A stretch of DNA of 20,315 nt from Entamoeba invadens IP1 (taxonomy: Eukaryota; Evosea; Mastigamoebida; Endamoebidae). The DNA lies in assembly GCF_000330505.1 (NCBI RefSeq), contig NW_004440140.1, forward strand, positions 4,016-24,330, read 5' to 3'. Position 1 is the stretch's first letter. Each line of letters starts with the position of its first letter. Below are positions 10,750 through 19,843 of the stretch, in pieces. The notes under the pieces are model-generated. The model was not told the DNA's origin. It ran no database searches and worked only from the letters and a program-made list of their open reading frames with translations. The position numbers were made by a program, and so were the translations under genes.

Positions 10750-12415
10750 TATTTAATAATTAACAAACATTTTTGAGTTTGATTATTATTATTATTTAAT
10801 ATAGTTTTAAAATATAAATATTTGGTTAATAACGTTAAATATAAATATGATAATAAACCTTTATTTATTATTATTAAACTGTTTTTCAAAAGTCGGTACT
10901 GAGGTGTCCCGATTGTTTGCATTTATTTTGTTTATTATTTTTGGGAATCGTTTTTTGTAATAAATTCACTTATTTTTTCTAAGTAAGAAAGAGAAAAACG
11001 GTCTTCAAAAAATATTTTTTTACTTGAAGAATTTTTAAGCATTAAAAAATTCCATATAAAATTTAAAATAACAGGATTTTTGTTTTTGAAATACACGTGA
11101 ATGTTCCCAAAAGTGCATTTTATTATAAAAAGCTGATAAATTTAATGCCAAAAATTTTCAAAGTCGAGTCTTCATTTATTAATAAATAATATTAATAACA
11201 AGCGCTAAAGTATGGCGTAATATCGATATACTGATAGTGTTGTCACAACAATGACTGAAATATCAAAACACAAAATTATTAATTGTTTGCTCTTATTTAT
11301 TTTTTCTTTAAAACTCGTTATTTTATTTTCTTTTGTTTAAAGAACAAAACCACATGTTTGTTTTTAATAAAAATGAAAAACTAACGAAACTGATATTCAG
11401 TTACAAATTGACACAAACAACAACAACCCAATTTATTAACGTGTTTATCGTTGTATGATTTGACCAACAACGTTGAGTTTGTGTTATGAAGTATAGAGTT
11501 GAGGTCAAATCAAATAACGGGATCGGTTTTTTTTGGAAAAGGCTGGCTAATATTCCAATAAATTCCCGATATTGACTTGCTAAAGTTAAAACAAATATAC
11601 ATGCAAATTAATTGATTTTTTGTTGGTGTTTATTAATAAAAACAATATGTTCATACTATTAATAGAATAGTTCATTACAAACTTAATCAATAATATACTA
11701 TTACTTTAAAATAGTTTTAATAATAAATGTAGACGTTGTTATTGTAAAAAATATAGAAACAGCCAATTTATTGTTTTCTGATTGGTCATATCCTAATTAA
11801 TAGTGTTTAGTTCTTCTACGTTGTAATTTTAAATACAAATTTTATTGTGTTAGTTTATATACTATAATATATTGTAAAGTCGGTTTTAATAATAATAGCC
11901 TTGCTATAAAAAGTTGTTCATTTTGAAAAAATACACAATGGAACATTTCAAAATACATAACAGATATTATTCTGTACTAAAATGATTGAAAGATTAAAAG
12001 TAAAACATATAACCTTCAAACGTTATTGGCGATACACAACTGATTATGTTATTTACAATCATATTATAAACAATGTTTATATTAAATTTCAATTGTGGAT
12101 AACATATTTGTTATTTATAAAAGTAATATTTGGATTTAAAACATAAAATTTTAAGCCAAAAGCTGTTTTTGCAATTTATCAGAGATAAAAAGTGTCAAAG
12201 TTAATAAATTTGAAGTTGTTTTCTGTTTTTTGTCGACTTCAATTTTATAGAAATACCTAATTGCAACATTCCCAAAAAGGATATACACAAAAGTGTTATT
12301 CATTTCAATTTGTGGTATTTTGGCTTTTTAATGTGAAACTGTCTTTTTGCAATCAGTTGAATTCCATATTTAAAATTATCAAAATTCCGTGATACCAATT
12401 TAAACATTAAAAAAG
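10750..12415. other. Gene-free AT-rich stretch with one inverted repeat
   Basis: No coding region can be supported over about 1.65 kb. A perfect 10-bp inverted repeat, tgatttgacc (11456-11465) and ggtcaaatca (11503-11512), is separated by 37 bases. Scattered protein-like fragments were seen on the minus strand near 12185-12480, but stops break them and nothing was recognised. Confidence 0.5.
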
Positions 12416-12556
12416 ATGAAATTTCAGTGTCAGAAAGTTACTATCAAATTGGATGAAAACAATTGGTCAGAAGAAAAATCGTTTTATTTTACAGTTTTTT
12501 TTGCAAAATCATTTTTCTGTAAGAGCTTTACTCAATTTTTGCTTTTCATAAGATAA
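12416..12556 (+). CDS. Small unrecognised ORF, 46 aa
   Basis: ATG at 12416 lies in an A-rich context (aaaaaagatg) like other starts in this genome. The product begins MKFQCQKVTIKLDENNW, a mixed charged/hydrophobic stretch unlike the low-complexity shadows around it, then turns Phe-rich and stops at 12554-12556. It may be a real small gene, the 5' exon of something decayed, or chance. No family was recognised. Confidence 0.25.
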   Translation: MKFQCQKVTIKLDENNWSEEKSFYFTVFFAKSFFCKSFTQFLLFIR

Positions 12557-12586
12557 AATTCATAACCGTAGAAATCAATAACTAAA

Positions 12587-12841
12587 ATGATGAACACTTC
12601 ATGTGTTCATTTTCAAAAAATAATTTTTATTGTTAGATTCCAACAATGCATTAATCTCTGTTCATTTCTTTGTGTGTGTGGCATCATATGTAAAGCAATT
12701 CTGCTTTTTATATACTCTCTTGTTGATTTGGATAAAACTATATTACCAAGAGATACAATGAAACACTCAACTCAATCTACTTCTACTGTTGATCGACAGG
12801 TAAAGTCTTTTACATTTAAATTTCATTTTTGCATTGAATAA
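12587..12841 (+). CDS. Possible membrane protein fragment related to the gene at 16605
   Basis: An 84-codon frame from ATG 12587 holds one hydrophobic helix, CGIICKAILLFIYSL (about residues 31-45), then a polar segment rich in Ser/Thr. DNA at 12677-12721 aligns without gaps to 16617-16661 (about 37 of 45 bases by eye), and the encoded helix resembles CVITCKVIVLTIFSL there, in the same frame sense. After residue 71 the sequence cag-gtaaag could be a splice donor. A later segment in another frame (about 12898-13001) encodes a charged stretch then CLYLVGTIGFSFLVFECYK and a stop, which looks like a C-terminal helix, but no acceptor joins the two in frame. It is probably a broken copy of a multi-pass membrane gene. 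Function unknown. Confidence 0.4.
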   Translation: MMNTSCVHFQKIIFIVRFQQCINLCSFLCVCGIICKAILLFIYSLVDLDKTILPRDTMKHSTQSTSTVDRQVKSFTFKFHFCIE

Positions 12842-13214
12842 GTTTTGCATTGTCATTGTTTTTACTTCAACTCTGTTGTGACAGCCTTGATCAAAAGAAT
12901 ATTTGAAACGACCACAAGATGTAAAAAGAAGAAGAACAATGTGTCTTTACCTTGTTGGGACAATTGGTTTCAGCTTTCTAGTTTTCGAATGTTATAAATA
13001 AAAGTTTAAAAAATTTTAACAACACAAAGTGAAACAATCTTTGAATAGTAACAGTTAAATAACTCATTTTAGTATATTTTATTTGGAAAACTTTATTAAA
13101 CTGTTTTATTTGTTTTAATGTTGTATTTTTTATATTCTCATCATTTTTTTGTGTTGTATTTTGATTGTTTTGAAATAAAAATATAAATTTAAATTCAATT
13201 ATTAAAAAAATGAA

Positions 13215-14174
13215 TTAATAACTGAGTTCGAAAACACGAACACTTTTTGGTATAAATGTTTGGCCATCAATGAGATCTCCACTTCGAGTTATGTAACTAC
13301 TTGGAGTACATTTGCTTAAATTTAAACCACATTTTGCAACAGTAATGTCACTGTTATTATTAACATCATCATGTTTTCCAAATGTAAAGAGATAAGGATT
13401 GTCTTTAGTACAAGTTATAATAGAATTGTCAATTTGTCCTTCTTGTAACCCGAATTTTTGAGGGTTATATATCCCATTTCGCATTAGCGAGAAGATGAAT
13501 GATTCTTCCATTATATAACCTATTTCACGATAAAATCCCCAACTGTAATACACTCCTCCAAACTTATTCTTTTGGTCATCTTCAATCAAAAAGAGATAAT
13601 TGGAATTTCCTTTTATTTTGTCATCAAACACAGATGTGTCTTAAGACCAATCATCTTTAATTGAATTGAAAACGATATTGGAAATTGTCTTATTTGACAA
13701 TTCCTCGAGTTTTTCACGTTCACCATTTTCAAGACCAAAATTAAAATTTTGTTCCATTTTTGCACGTTCGTTTTTGATTTTTTCTATTTTTGAAAGTTCA
13801 ACTTGAAAATCGTCTTCAAGTTTTTTTCTTTTAATTCTAAAGTCTTCTGTGTAAAGTTTATTCAATGTGTCTATAGAATTGTCCAATTCTTTTTTGTTTG
13901 TTGGTATATCTTTAGTGTGTTGTTTTGTTATTGCTGTTAATAACAGAACATCTTGCAAAAGTGACTGCCACTCCGTTCTCAAATGCAACTTTTTCTGATA
14001 ATCTTCATCGAGTATTTCAAATGCCTTTTCTGCTTCTTTAATTTGCTCTTGGAGGGGCATTTCGTTTTGTTTTTCACCCTTTATGACTAATTCAGTTGGT
14101 TTTTCTTTTGGGTCGTTAAAAAGTTTGGTGATCAGAGATGTTACGGTTTTAATTTGAGCTTTTACTTCTTCCAT
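13215..14174 (-). pseudogene. Coiled-coil TLDc-domain protein with one in-frame TAA
   Basis: From ATG at 14174 the first 177 codons are charged and heptad-like (EKAFEILDEDYQKKLHLR, then KRKKLEDDFQVELSKIEKIK), a coiled coil. After SNIVFNSIKDDWS comes TAA at 13641-13643. The same frame then continues without a break as DTSVFDDKIKGNSNYLFLIE, DQKNKFGGVYYSWGF, a serial hydrophobic core and FIPKSVRVFEL before the true stop at 13215. This is a TLDc domain, a family linked to oxidative-stress resistance and V-ATPase regulation in other eukaryotes and expanded in Entamoeba. Full length would be about 319 codons. The sense codon replaced was probably CAA (Gln). There is no frameshift, so a point nonsense mutation, a sequencing error or read-through all remain possible. 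The domain starts 3' of the stop, so a protein ending there would lack it. Confidence 0.85.
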
Positions 14175-14412
14175 TTCTTTGTTTTATTAGTGTTTTTAGT
14201 TGAAATGAACAATATTTAATTTATAATTTATTTAAAAATAATAAATGTAAAAACTTAAAAATGAGATGGATTTATTAATTTATTTTAATTAATAATTAAT
14301 AAATTGATTATAATAAAATATTATTATTATTCTAAAAATTATTATCAATAAATAATTTTTATTATCATTGATTAATAACAATTAACTGATTTCTTTCTAA
14401 TTTAATAAATAA

Positions 14413-14486
14413 TTAATATTGTGAACTATAATGTATAATAAAAATTATTTTTACTAAACATTATAGTTTATTATTAACAATATTAA
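14413..14486. repeat. Imperfect palindrome
   Basis: ttaatattgt (14413-14422) pairs with acaatattaa (14477-14486), and aactataatgt (14424-14434) pairs with acattatagtt (14458-14468). The right arm has eight extra bases between its two halves. Confidence 0.7.
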
Positions 14487-14519
14487 CAAAAATTATTTTA
14501 TATTTACTACAAGGATTCA

Positions 14520-14540
14520 CCCCACCACCAAGTGGCGGGG
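14520..14540. repeat. GC-rich hairpin
   Basis: CCCC-a-CCAC-caa-GTGG-c-GGGG: eight pairs with one opposed mismatch and a three-base loop, in a surrounding of almost pure A/T. A further ACCCC follows and could compete for the GGGG arm. Confidence 0.65.
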
Positions 14541-14651
14541 ACCCCAAAACAGTAAAATAATAACATATTTATAATTAAAATTAGACAATCACCAATAAAA
14601 GTGACCCAAACAAAGAAAAATTAAGCTAAAGCTATATAAATATTACTTATA

Positions 14652-14691
14652 ATATATATTTGAGTAATTATTTTAAATTACTCATATATAT
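14652..14691. repeat. AT-rich hairpin
   Basis: gagtaatt (14662-14669) and aattactc (14676-14683) form a perfect stem flanked by alternating AT tracts on both sides that extend it. Confidence 0.55.
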
Positions 14692-14834
14692 GTGAATGTT
14701 ATAATAATTTCGTTTTAATAACCTTAGAACGTTGATTAAAAGTCACTTATTTTCTATCCCCTCCTGTTGTGACCAAATATAATATACTATTAATTATTTT
14801 TTTTAAACAAAAAAATAATCAAAACCATACTTAC

Positions 14835-14999
14835 TTTTTCTTTACATTTGGTACATATTGTGTGGAAGTGTTCATAACAGCACCAAACATCAAATCCTTT
14901 ATGAGAGCAAGAATGCATTTGAATTCAGTTCTTTTTACATGAACAAACAATCATCTTCATTTTTGGACACATATTATTTTGTATTTTCTTTCTGAGTGT
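14835..14999 (-). pseudogene. Zinc-binding (RING/RBR-like) gene fragment
   Basis: One minus-strand frame reads LRKKIQNNMCPKMKMIVCSC, a TGA (14925-14927), then HSCSHKGFDVWCCYEHFHT and ICTKCKEK. The spacing of CP..., C-S-C, C-x-H, W-C-C, H and CTKC resembles the last RING/IBR half-domain of RBR ubiquitin ligases, but the assignment is weak; any C/H-rich zinc module is possible. Upstream it is closed by a stop at 15000-15002. Downstream the next codons are gta-agt, which could be a splice donor, before A/T-rich sequence with a stop. It looks like an isolated exon-sized remnant. Confidence 0.4.
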
Positions 15000-15145
15000 T
15001 CAAAGGCGTGTTCTTTATTGAAGTTAAAATCCTTGATTAAACTAATCAATTTGGTTAAGTTAGTTAAGTTGATTTAATTAAATTTTTGTTAATAATTAAT
15101 TATATTATATTATTTATAAAATATATTTAATTTAATTAATAAAAA

Positions 15146-15676
15146 GGACAGACATGAAAACGAAGGATAGGTAAAATGGGTTAAAAGATGTACCTTGTGG
15201 TTTAAAGACGTCATCCCGCTATTAAGGGCATCCTTTCTTTTATTTTCGTGTCCGCCGCGTTTTCAAAACTATGAATAGAGTTATAATATTACTATGTATT
15301 TACTATTAAAAAGTATAATTATTTCCAAAAATACATTTTATCACAAACAAACACAAAATTATAAATAAATTTATTATAAATTAATGGTTTTAAAAATAAT
15401 TATTTTTTTTCGTTTGATATTCGAGGCACTTCGTAAATTATTTTATATTTGGATTATTTTTTTAAAACCATTTATTTATTACAAAATTACTTGTAGTATA
15501 GCGTTTGTTTACTCTTTATTTATTTTTGGAAATTATTATTATTTATAATAGTAAATTCATTGTAAAAATATGATTCCTTATATAGTTTTGAAAATGCGCC
15601 CTTTATCGTCGGAGGACATTCCTAAACCACAAAAGAAGTAATTTGGCCCATTTCCCCGTCCTTCGTCCTGTCTCTC
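15146..15676. mobile_element. Fold-back (long palindromic) element, about 530 bp
   Basis: The whole segment is an imperfect palindrome centred near 15,420. Outer arms: ggacagacatg...cgaagga (15146 on) against tcgtcctgtctctc (to 15676), with gtggttta/taaaccac shared. Middle: gttttcaaaactat (15259-15272) against atagttttgaaaa (15582-15594), and tttactatt...atttccaaaaata against its complement near 15520-15560. Inner: aatggttttaaaaataatta against taatc/attatttttttaaaaccatt. No ORF is present. TTAATTA-like sequence flanks both ends and may be a target duplication. It resembles a MITE of fold-back type, family unknown. Confidence 0.7.
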
Positions 15677-15884
15677 TAGTTAATTATATTTAATCAAAAC
15701 TCTTTTTTTCATAATTAAAAAAAAGTGGATGTAAAAAAAACTATAATTTTTATTATTTTTATTAGTTACTCTTTCCTACGATTAATATGGGTGCAAAGAG
15801 GCTTATCTAAAAATACAAATTAGATTTTCATTTTAATCATTTGTAAACTATAAAATATTTTTTTTGTTAATTTTACAAAAATTT

Positions 15885-15992
15885 ATACAAACATCATATT
15901 TATGATGTTTGTATTTCCTTTTGATAACAAAAGACGTTAATATGATGTTCAGATTACTTTTTAATACACAAACATCAAATTAATGATGTTTG
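15885..15992. repeat. Two related hairpins sharing caaacatca/tgatgtttg
   Basis: atacaaacatcat (15885-15897) and atgatgtttgtat (15902-15914) form a perfect 13-bp stem with a four-base loop. caaacatca (15969-15977) and tgatgtttg (15984-15992) form a second stem of nine pairs. A third half-copy, tatgatgtt, lies at about 15951-15959. The unit recurs three times over about 100 bp. Confidence 0.75.
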
Positions 15993-16265
15993 CGTCCCTT
16001 TATGTAATAATTTAATCCATTACTTATGATTTTTAACTAAAATTCAAAAACGATCATCTGCCATATTTTTTTGTTCCATAAATTTTGCGTCTATTTTTAT
16101 ATTTTTATTATTTACTATAAATTATAATAAATTATATGTTTAATATATAGTTGTTTTATCATTTTTTGTATTTTTCCACATATTTTTCAACCCTGACAAT
16201 TGAAAACGGTTACAAATTAACTATAAAATAGTTGTTTTTATTTCTATTTAACTATATTGAAAACC

Positions 16266-16313
16266 AAAAATAGATGTTACGGTTAGGGCAGGTAGCCCGG
16301 CCGAAATCTATTT
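16266..16313. other. GC-richer nested hairpin, candidate structured RNA or element core
   Basis: AAAATAGAT (16266-16274) pairs with ATCTATTTT (16305-16313), TT with AA, CGG (16279-16281) with CCG (16300-16302), and GGGC (16285-16288) with GCCC (16294-16297) around loop aggta. Only single-base or short asymmetric bulges interrupt the stem. The core stands out from the A/T-rich surroundings. It is not a tRNA: no cloverleaf arms could be built. Confidence 0.55.
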
Positions 16314-16604
16314 TATATTTACTATATTTTTAATTGATATTATTATTCTGAATGTAAAAAAGTTTATTCCAAAACCTACAAATAATAAATCTGTATTTAA
16401 ACTATTTTATATAATTAAATTTATTATTTCTTAATAATATTAGTAACACTCAAACAAACCAAAAATTTGATTTATTTTCATTAAAAAAATTGATTAGCTT
16501 TTTTTTTCAAATTTCAATTCCAAAAATACCATACGTATAATTATAGAATAATTAGTAATTGTATTAAATTTAAGTTCCATATTAAAAATTGATTAAATCA
16601 TTTG

Positions 16605-17081
16605 ATGAAGTTGTGTTGTGTCATCACATGTAAAGTAATTGTGCTTACCATATTCTCTCTTCACTTTGCTACTCCTTGTTTTTCTTTCTTTCAATATAAC
16701 AAAGATATATATACTCACAATAAAGGCAAGCTTTTTTGCAGGAGCCGTTGTTGATATTTTAACATTAAAATTGTTTGACAAATTTATAGAAAGAAGTCGA
16801 AACTACTATATAAATGAATTTTATATATCACTGACCATCTCATTTATAAATTTGATCTTGGCAATTGTATTTATAACTATGGCAGTGTTATAGTTAAAGA
16901 TATCTTGACTTCTTTTGGTGTATCAAAAGAAGTCAAGAAATCATATATATTTACTTCGAATGGCGTTGTGATCTGTATGTTCATTATATTCGTCATCTTT
17001 TTAGTCGTGACTTTCACTCTGAAGTGTAAAGACTTTACACTCCAAGACGATGAAATAGCCAAATTTGAAAAAACTTTGTAA
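16605..17081 (+). pseudogene. Multi-pass membrane protein of unknown family, two frameshifts
   Basis: ATG 16605 starts MKLCCVITCKVIVLTIFSL. The reading continues best after a shift near 16660 as FTLLLLVFLSFNITKIYILT, then FFAGAVVDILTLKLFDKF, and ISLTISFINLILAIVFITM up to about 16885. A second shift back returns to the original frame for VKDILTSFGVSKEVKKSY, VVICMFIIFVIFLVVTFTLK, a short acidic tail and TAA at 17079-17081. Restored length would be about 158 residues with four hydrophobic helices, N-terminus Cys-rich, C-terminus probably cytosolic. That plan (four helices, short tail) is tetraspanin-like in outline only; no CCG motif was seen. It is related in its first helix to 12677-12721. The two compensating frame changes suggest either decay or assembly errors. 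Confidence 0.6.
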
Positions 17082-17318
17082 TATGTAATAATAAAAGGTA
17101 TATTTACTCACAATCCATATTATTTTATTGTTTTTAATTTGAAAAATGCAGGAAAAACAATAAAAATTTGTTTTTTAAATTTTAATTAAATGATAACAAT
17201 TGAAATGTAATAATTGTCAGAAGATTTCATAAAATTAAGTATCTTCATCATAATATTCAACAATAAACATATTACATATTTGATATTGACTTATAAATTA
17301 CTAAAACAGTGATTCTAG

Positions 17319-18770
17319 CTTGTTAGTGCGAGCTACAAATTTAACGACAAATTCAAGATGAATGCCAACGCACAGAAGTCGAAAGTCAATGGAAATCGTC
17401 TCAAGTTGGACTTGGCGCAGATTACACATCCGACAAATTTAGTGGTTCTGCCAAATACACCAAATCCAAAATTGGCAGCACAAAGACGACAAGTGGGTCG
17501 ATTAATGGAAAATACAAATTCAATGACAAATTCTCAGTGAATGGCAATGCACAAAAAACAAATACCAATGGACAGAAGTCTACGAGTTTTGGAGTCGGAG
17601 CAGATAACACTTCCAAGAAACTGACTGCCTCCACATCCTACACACAAAACAAGAGTCCAAATTCAAAGACTAAGAACTTGAAATACTCCGCAACATACAA
17701 ACCCACAGACAATCTCAAACTGTCGACGGACGGATCCTTCACAAAGCAAAATGGTCAAAAGAGCCGCGACCTCTCTGCCTCCGCTGATTACACCTCCAAA
17801 AAGCTCGACGCCAATTTGAAAGTTTCAAGCAGCAAAAGTGTCCAAACGAAGTCGAAGAGTATCGCCGGTGGAGTGACATACAGACCGACGGACAAAGTCA
17901 CAATAGGTGCCAACGGCAAATATTCCAAAACAAACGGCGTCGCCTTTAAAGAAGTGAACGTCAAAGGAAGTTATACCGGAGACAAATTGAGTGTGAACGG
18001 AGGTTTGAGTTCCGGTAAAAATGGGAATGACAAAACAAAGAGTTTGAGTGTTGATGGGAAGTACAAAGTGAACGACAAATTGACCGTCTCGGGCGGAGCG
18101 AAGAGAAAGAACACAAACGGGAATAAAAGTAGTGAAGGGAACTTGAAGGCGGAATATACCGGCAAAAAAAGTGCAGGCGACACTGGATTTGCAACAATCT
18201 CAAACCGGTAAAAGTAAGAGTGGGTCAGTTGATTTTCAAGGGAAATATCAGCCGAACGAGAAGAGCGAAATTCATACAAATTTTAAGACGTCGAAAAGAG
18301 ACGGGAAACGACAGAACGAGTTTGGGATAGGTGGAAGTTATAAGGCAAATGAGAACACAAACTTCAATGTCGACTTCAATCGAAAAGATAAGAAAAACAC
18401 TGTGAGTGTTGGAGGGGAATATAAGAACGACAAGTTCAACGTGAAAGGAAACGCGAAGGTTGAGGGAGGAGATAGAAGTGTTGAAATTGCCGCTGGGTAT
18501 AATCCTAATGACAAATTTGGGATTGAAGGTAACGCAAAGTTTGGGAAGGAAAACAGAAAGAAGATCAATTCATATGGAGTGAAGGCATATTATAAGCCGA
18601 ATGATAAATGGGACTTGAATGCCGAAATTAATAAGGCAAATGGAGGAAAAGTGAGGTATACTGTTTGAGCGGATTATAAGATTAATGATCGGGCGAAAGT
18701 GGGAATGAGAGTCGGAAGAGATGAGAGTAGAGGCAATTTTGTTGGAATTGGAGGATCAATTTCGTTCTAA
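17319..18770 (+). pseudogene. Beta-hairpin repeat protein, possibly a beta-barrel, 5'-truncated and frameshifted
   Basis: About 480 codons of Lys/Ser/Asn/Gly-rich sequence in about 20-residue strand-turn units, each strand with alternating hydrophobic residues. Examples are GKYKFNDKFSVNGNAQKTN, YKPTDNLKLSTDGSFTKQNG, YRPTDKVTIGANGKYSKTNG, YKVNDKLTVSGGAKRKNTNG and YNPNDKFGIEGNAKFGKEN. Turns are N/P-x-D-K and loops are NG-rich. The C-terminus, FVGIGGSISF-stop, resembles a beta-signal ending in Phe. Frame changes at about 17393 (A run one short) and 18165 (A run one long), and TGA at 18666-18668, interrupt it; motifs resume each time. Repeat sequence begins right after an in-frame TAG (17316-17318) with no ATG before 17358, so the N-terminus is lost. 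Higher GC than its neighbours. It could be a mitosomal or surface barrel, or a secreted beta-solenoid; no named family recognised. Confidence 0.7.
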
Positions 18771-19522
18771 TTGATAGTTTAAAATTTAAGTTGATAGGAT
18801 TGGTTTTATTTTGTGATAGAACGTTTTATTATTAATTGTGTGAAATTGTGATAATGTTTGAGTTGATATATCTAATTAAAGTGAGGAGAAAAACACACAT
18901 TCATTTTCTTTTATGTTCTTTGATATTATAATCTAGTCTCTTTATTAAGTACACAGATACTTATTGATATTAAAAACACTCCATAATATTCATTCGCTGT
19001 TGAGTGACGCAATACATAATTATTGATGTTGAAGCAGCCGAAGCGACTTCTTTGTCATATAACCAGTTAAGTGTAATTGTTTATCATTTGTTATAAAATA
19101 AACAGATTGTGGTATTTTTCTGAACAAATATATTATTCAAAGTAATGTTTGAATACAAACACATATGTGGTAAAGGGGTGGAAAAAAACCGCTTTAGGAA
19201 AAAAACCGCTTTTGATAAATTTTGGTGAATAATGGTAAAATGTTTTCTAAATGTTATTTTATTTTATTTTTTTATTTAAACAAAAAGAAAAAAAAACATC
19301 ATTTTCATTTTGCCCGAGCATTTATTCGAAGTGTTTAGAAGAAGGCTGTTAAAGTCTATTTATATTACGGTTAATAGTTGAGTTATTACAGAAATTATTT
19401 GTAAGTAAACGGGATATTACCAACATAATAAAGACATTTAACCAAAAATACGTTCGTTTTAAAATAAAAAAAATAAACATTAAGTATAATAATTTTAATA
19501 AATAAATAAAACAAGAATGAAT
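18771..19522. other. Gene-free AT-rich stretch with a short duplication
   Basis: No gene was found. ggaaaaaaaccgcttt occurs at 19180-19195 and again at 19197-19212, one base apart. Confidence 0.5.
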
Positions 19523-19597
19523 ATCGGCTTCATCTTTATCGGCTTCATCTTTATCGGCTTCATCTTTATCGGCTTCATCGTTATCGGCTTCTTCCTT
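19523..19597. repeat. 15-bp minisatellite, five units
   Basis: atcggcttcatcttt is repeated at 19523, 19538 and 19553, then as variants at 19568 and 19583. On the minus strand the unit reads as the acidic pentapeptide EADKD (variant EADND), a typical low-complexity tail. However, a TAA lies just upstream and a stop follows nine codons after the last unit, so a coding role is unproven. The plus-strand reading GFIFI is less natural. Confidence 0.85.
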
Positions 19598-19843
19598 GAC
19601 GTCACTTTAATACCATTTTCTTCATTGTGTTGCTGTCTAATAAACAAACAAATATTGTTTAACTTTGCATTAAACGTTATAATTTGTAATTTACACTTTA
19701 CAAGTTCTTTTTTATACCCTTCTCCATTTTTTGATTATTAGAACTTTAAAAATTTATATTTTACAGATTTTTATTGCGATAAAACGAGTTAATATTAAAT
19801 AGAAAATTTAATCAAAATAAATAAAAAAAATAAAACCAAGTTA

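Larger units (their letters stand above)
14175..14834. other. Gene-free AT-rich stretch rich in palindromes
   Basis: No gene. It contains a paired-arm inverted repeat (14413-14434 with 14458-14486), a GC-rich hairpin (14520-14540) and an AT hairpin around gagtaatt/aattactc (14652-14691). Confidence 0.6.
15677..16604. other. Gene-free AT-rich stretch with several hairpins
   Basis: No coding signal. It contains the two atgatgttt hairpins (15885-15992) and the nested hairpin at 16266-16313, both listed separately. Confidence 0.55.

Noticed and set aside
12185..12480. Minus-strand protein-like segments
   Set aside because: Broken by stops, no recognisable family, and the plus strand gives an equally plausible small ORF.
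12800..12883. Spliceosomal intron joining the 12587 ORF to a downstream segment
   Set aside because: gtaaag...gacag is possible, but joining gives an immediate stop and does not reach the helix-encoding frame; the donor is unlike the usual Entamoeba GTTTGT.
16266..16313. tRNA gene
   Set aside because: No D, anticodon or T arms can be formed; it is one linear hairpin.
7420..18668. Alternative genetic code explaining the in-frame stops
   Set aside because: TAA, TAG and TGA all occur, at positions not consistently expecting one amino acid, and frameshifts coexist.
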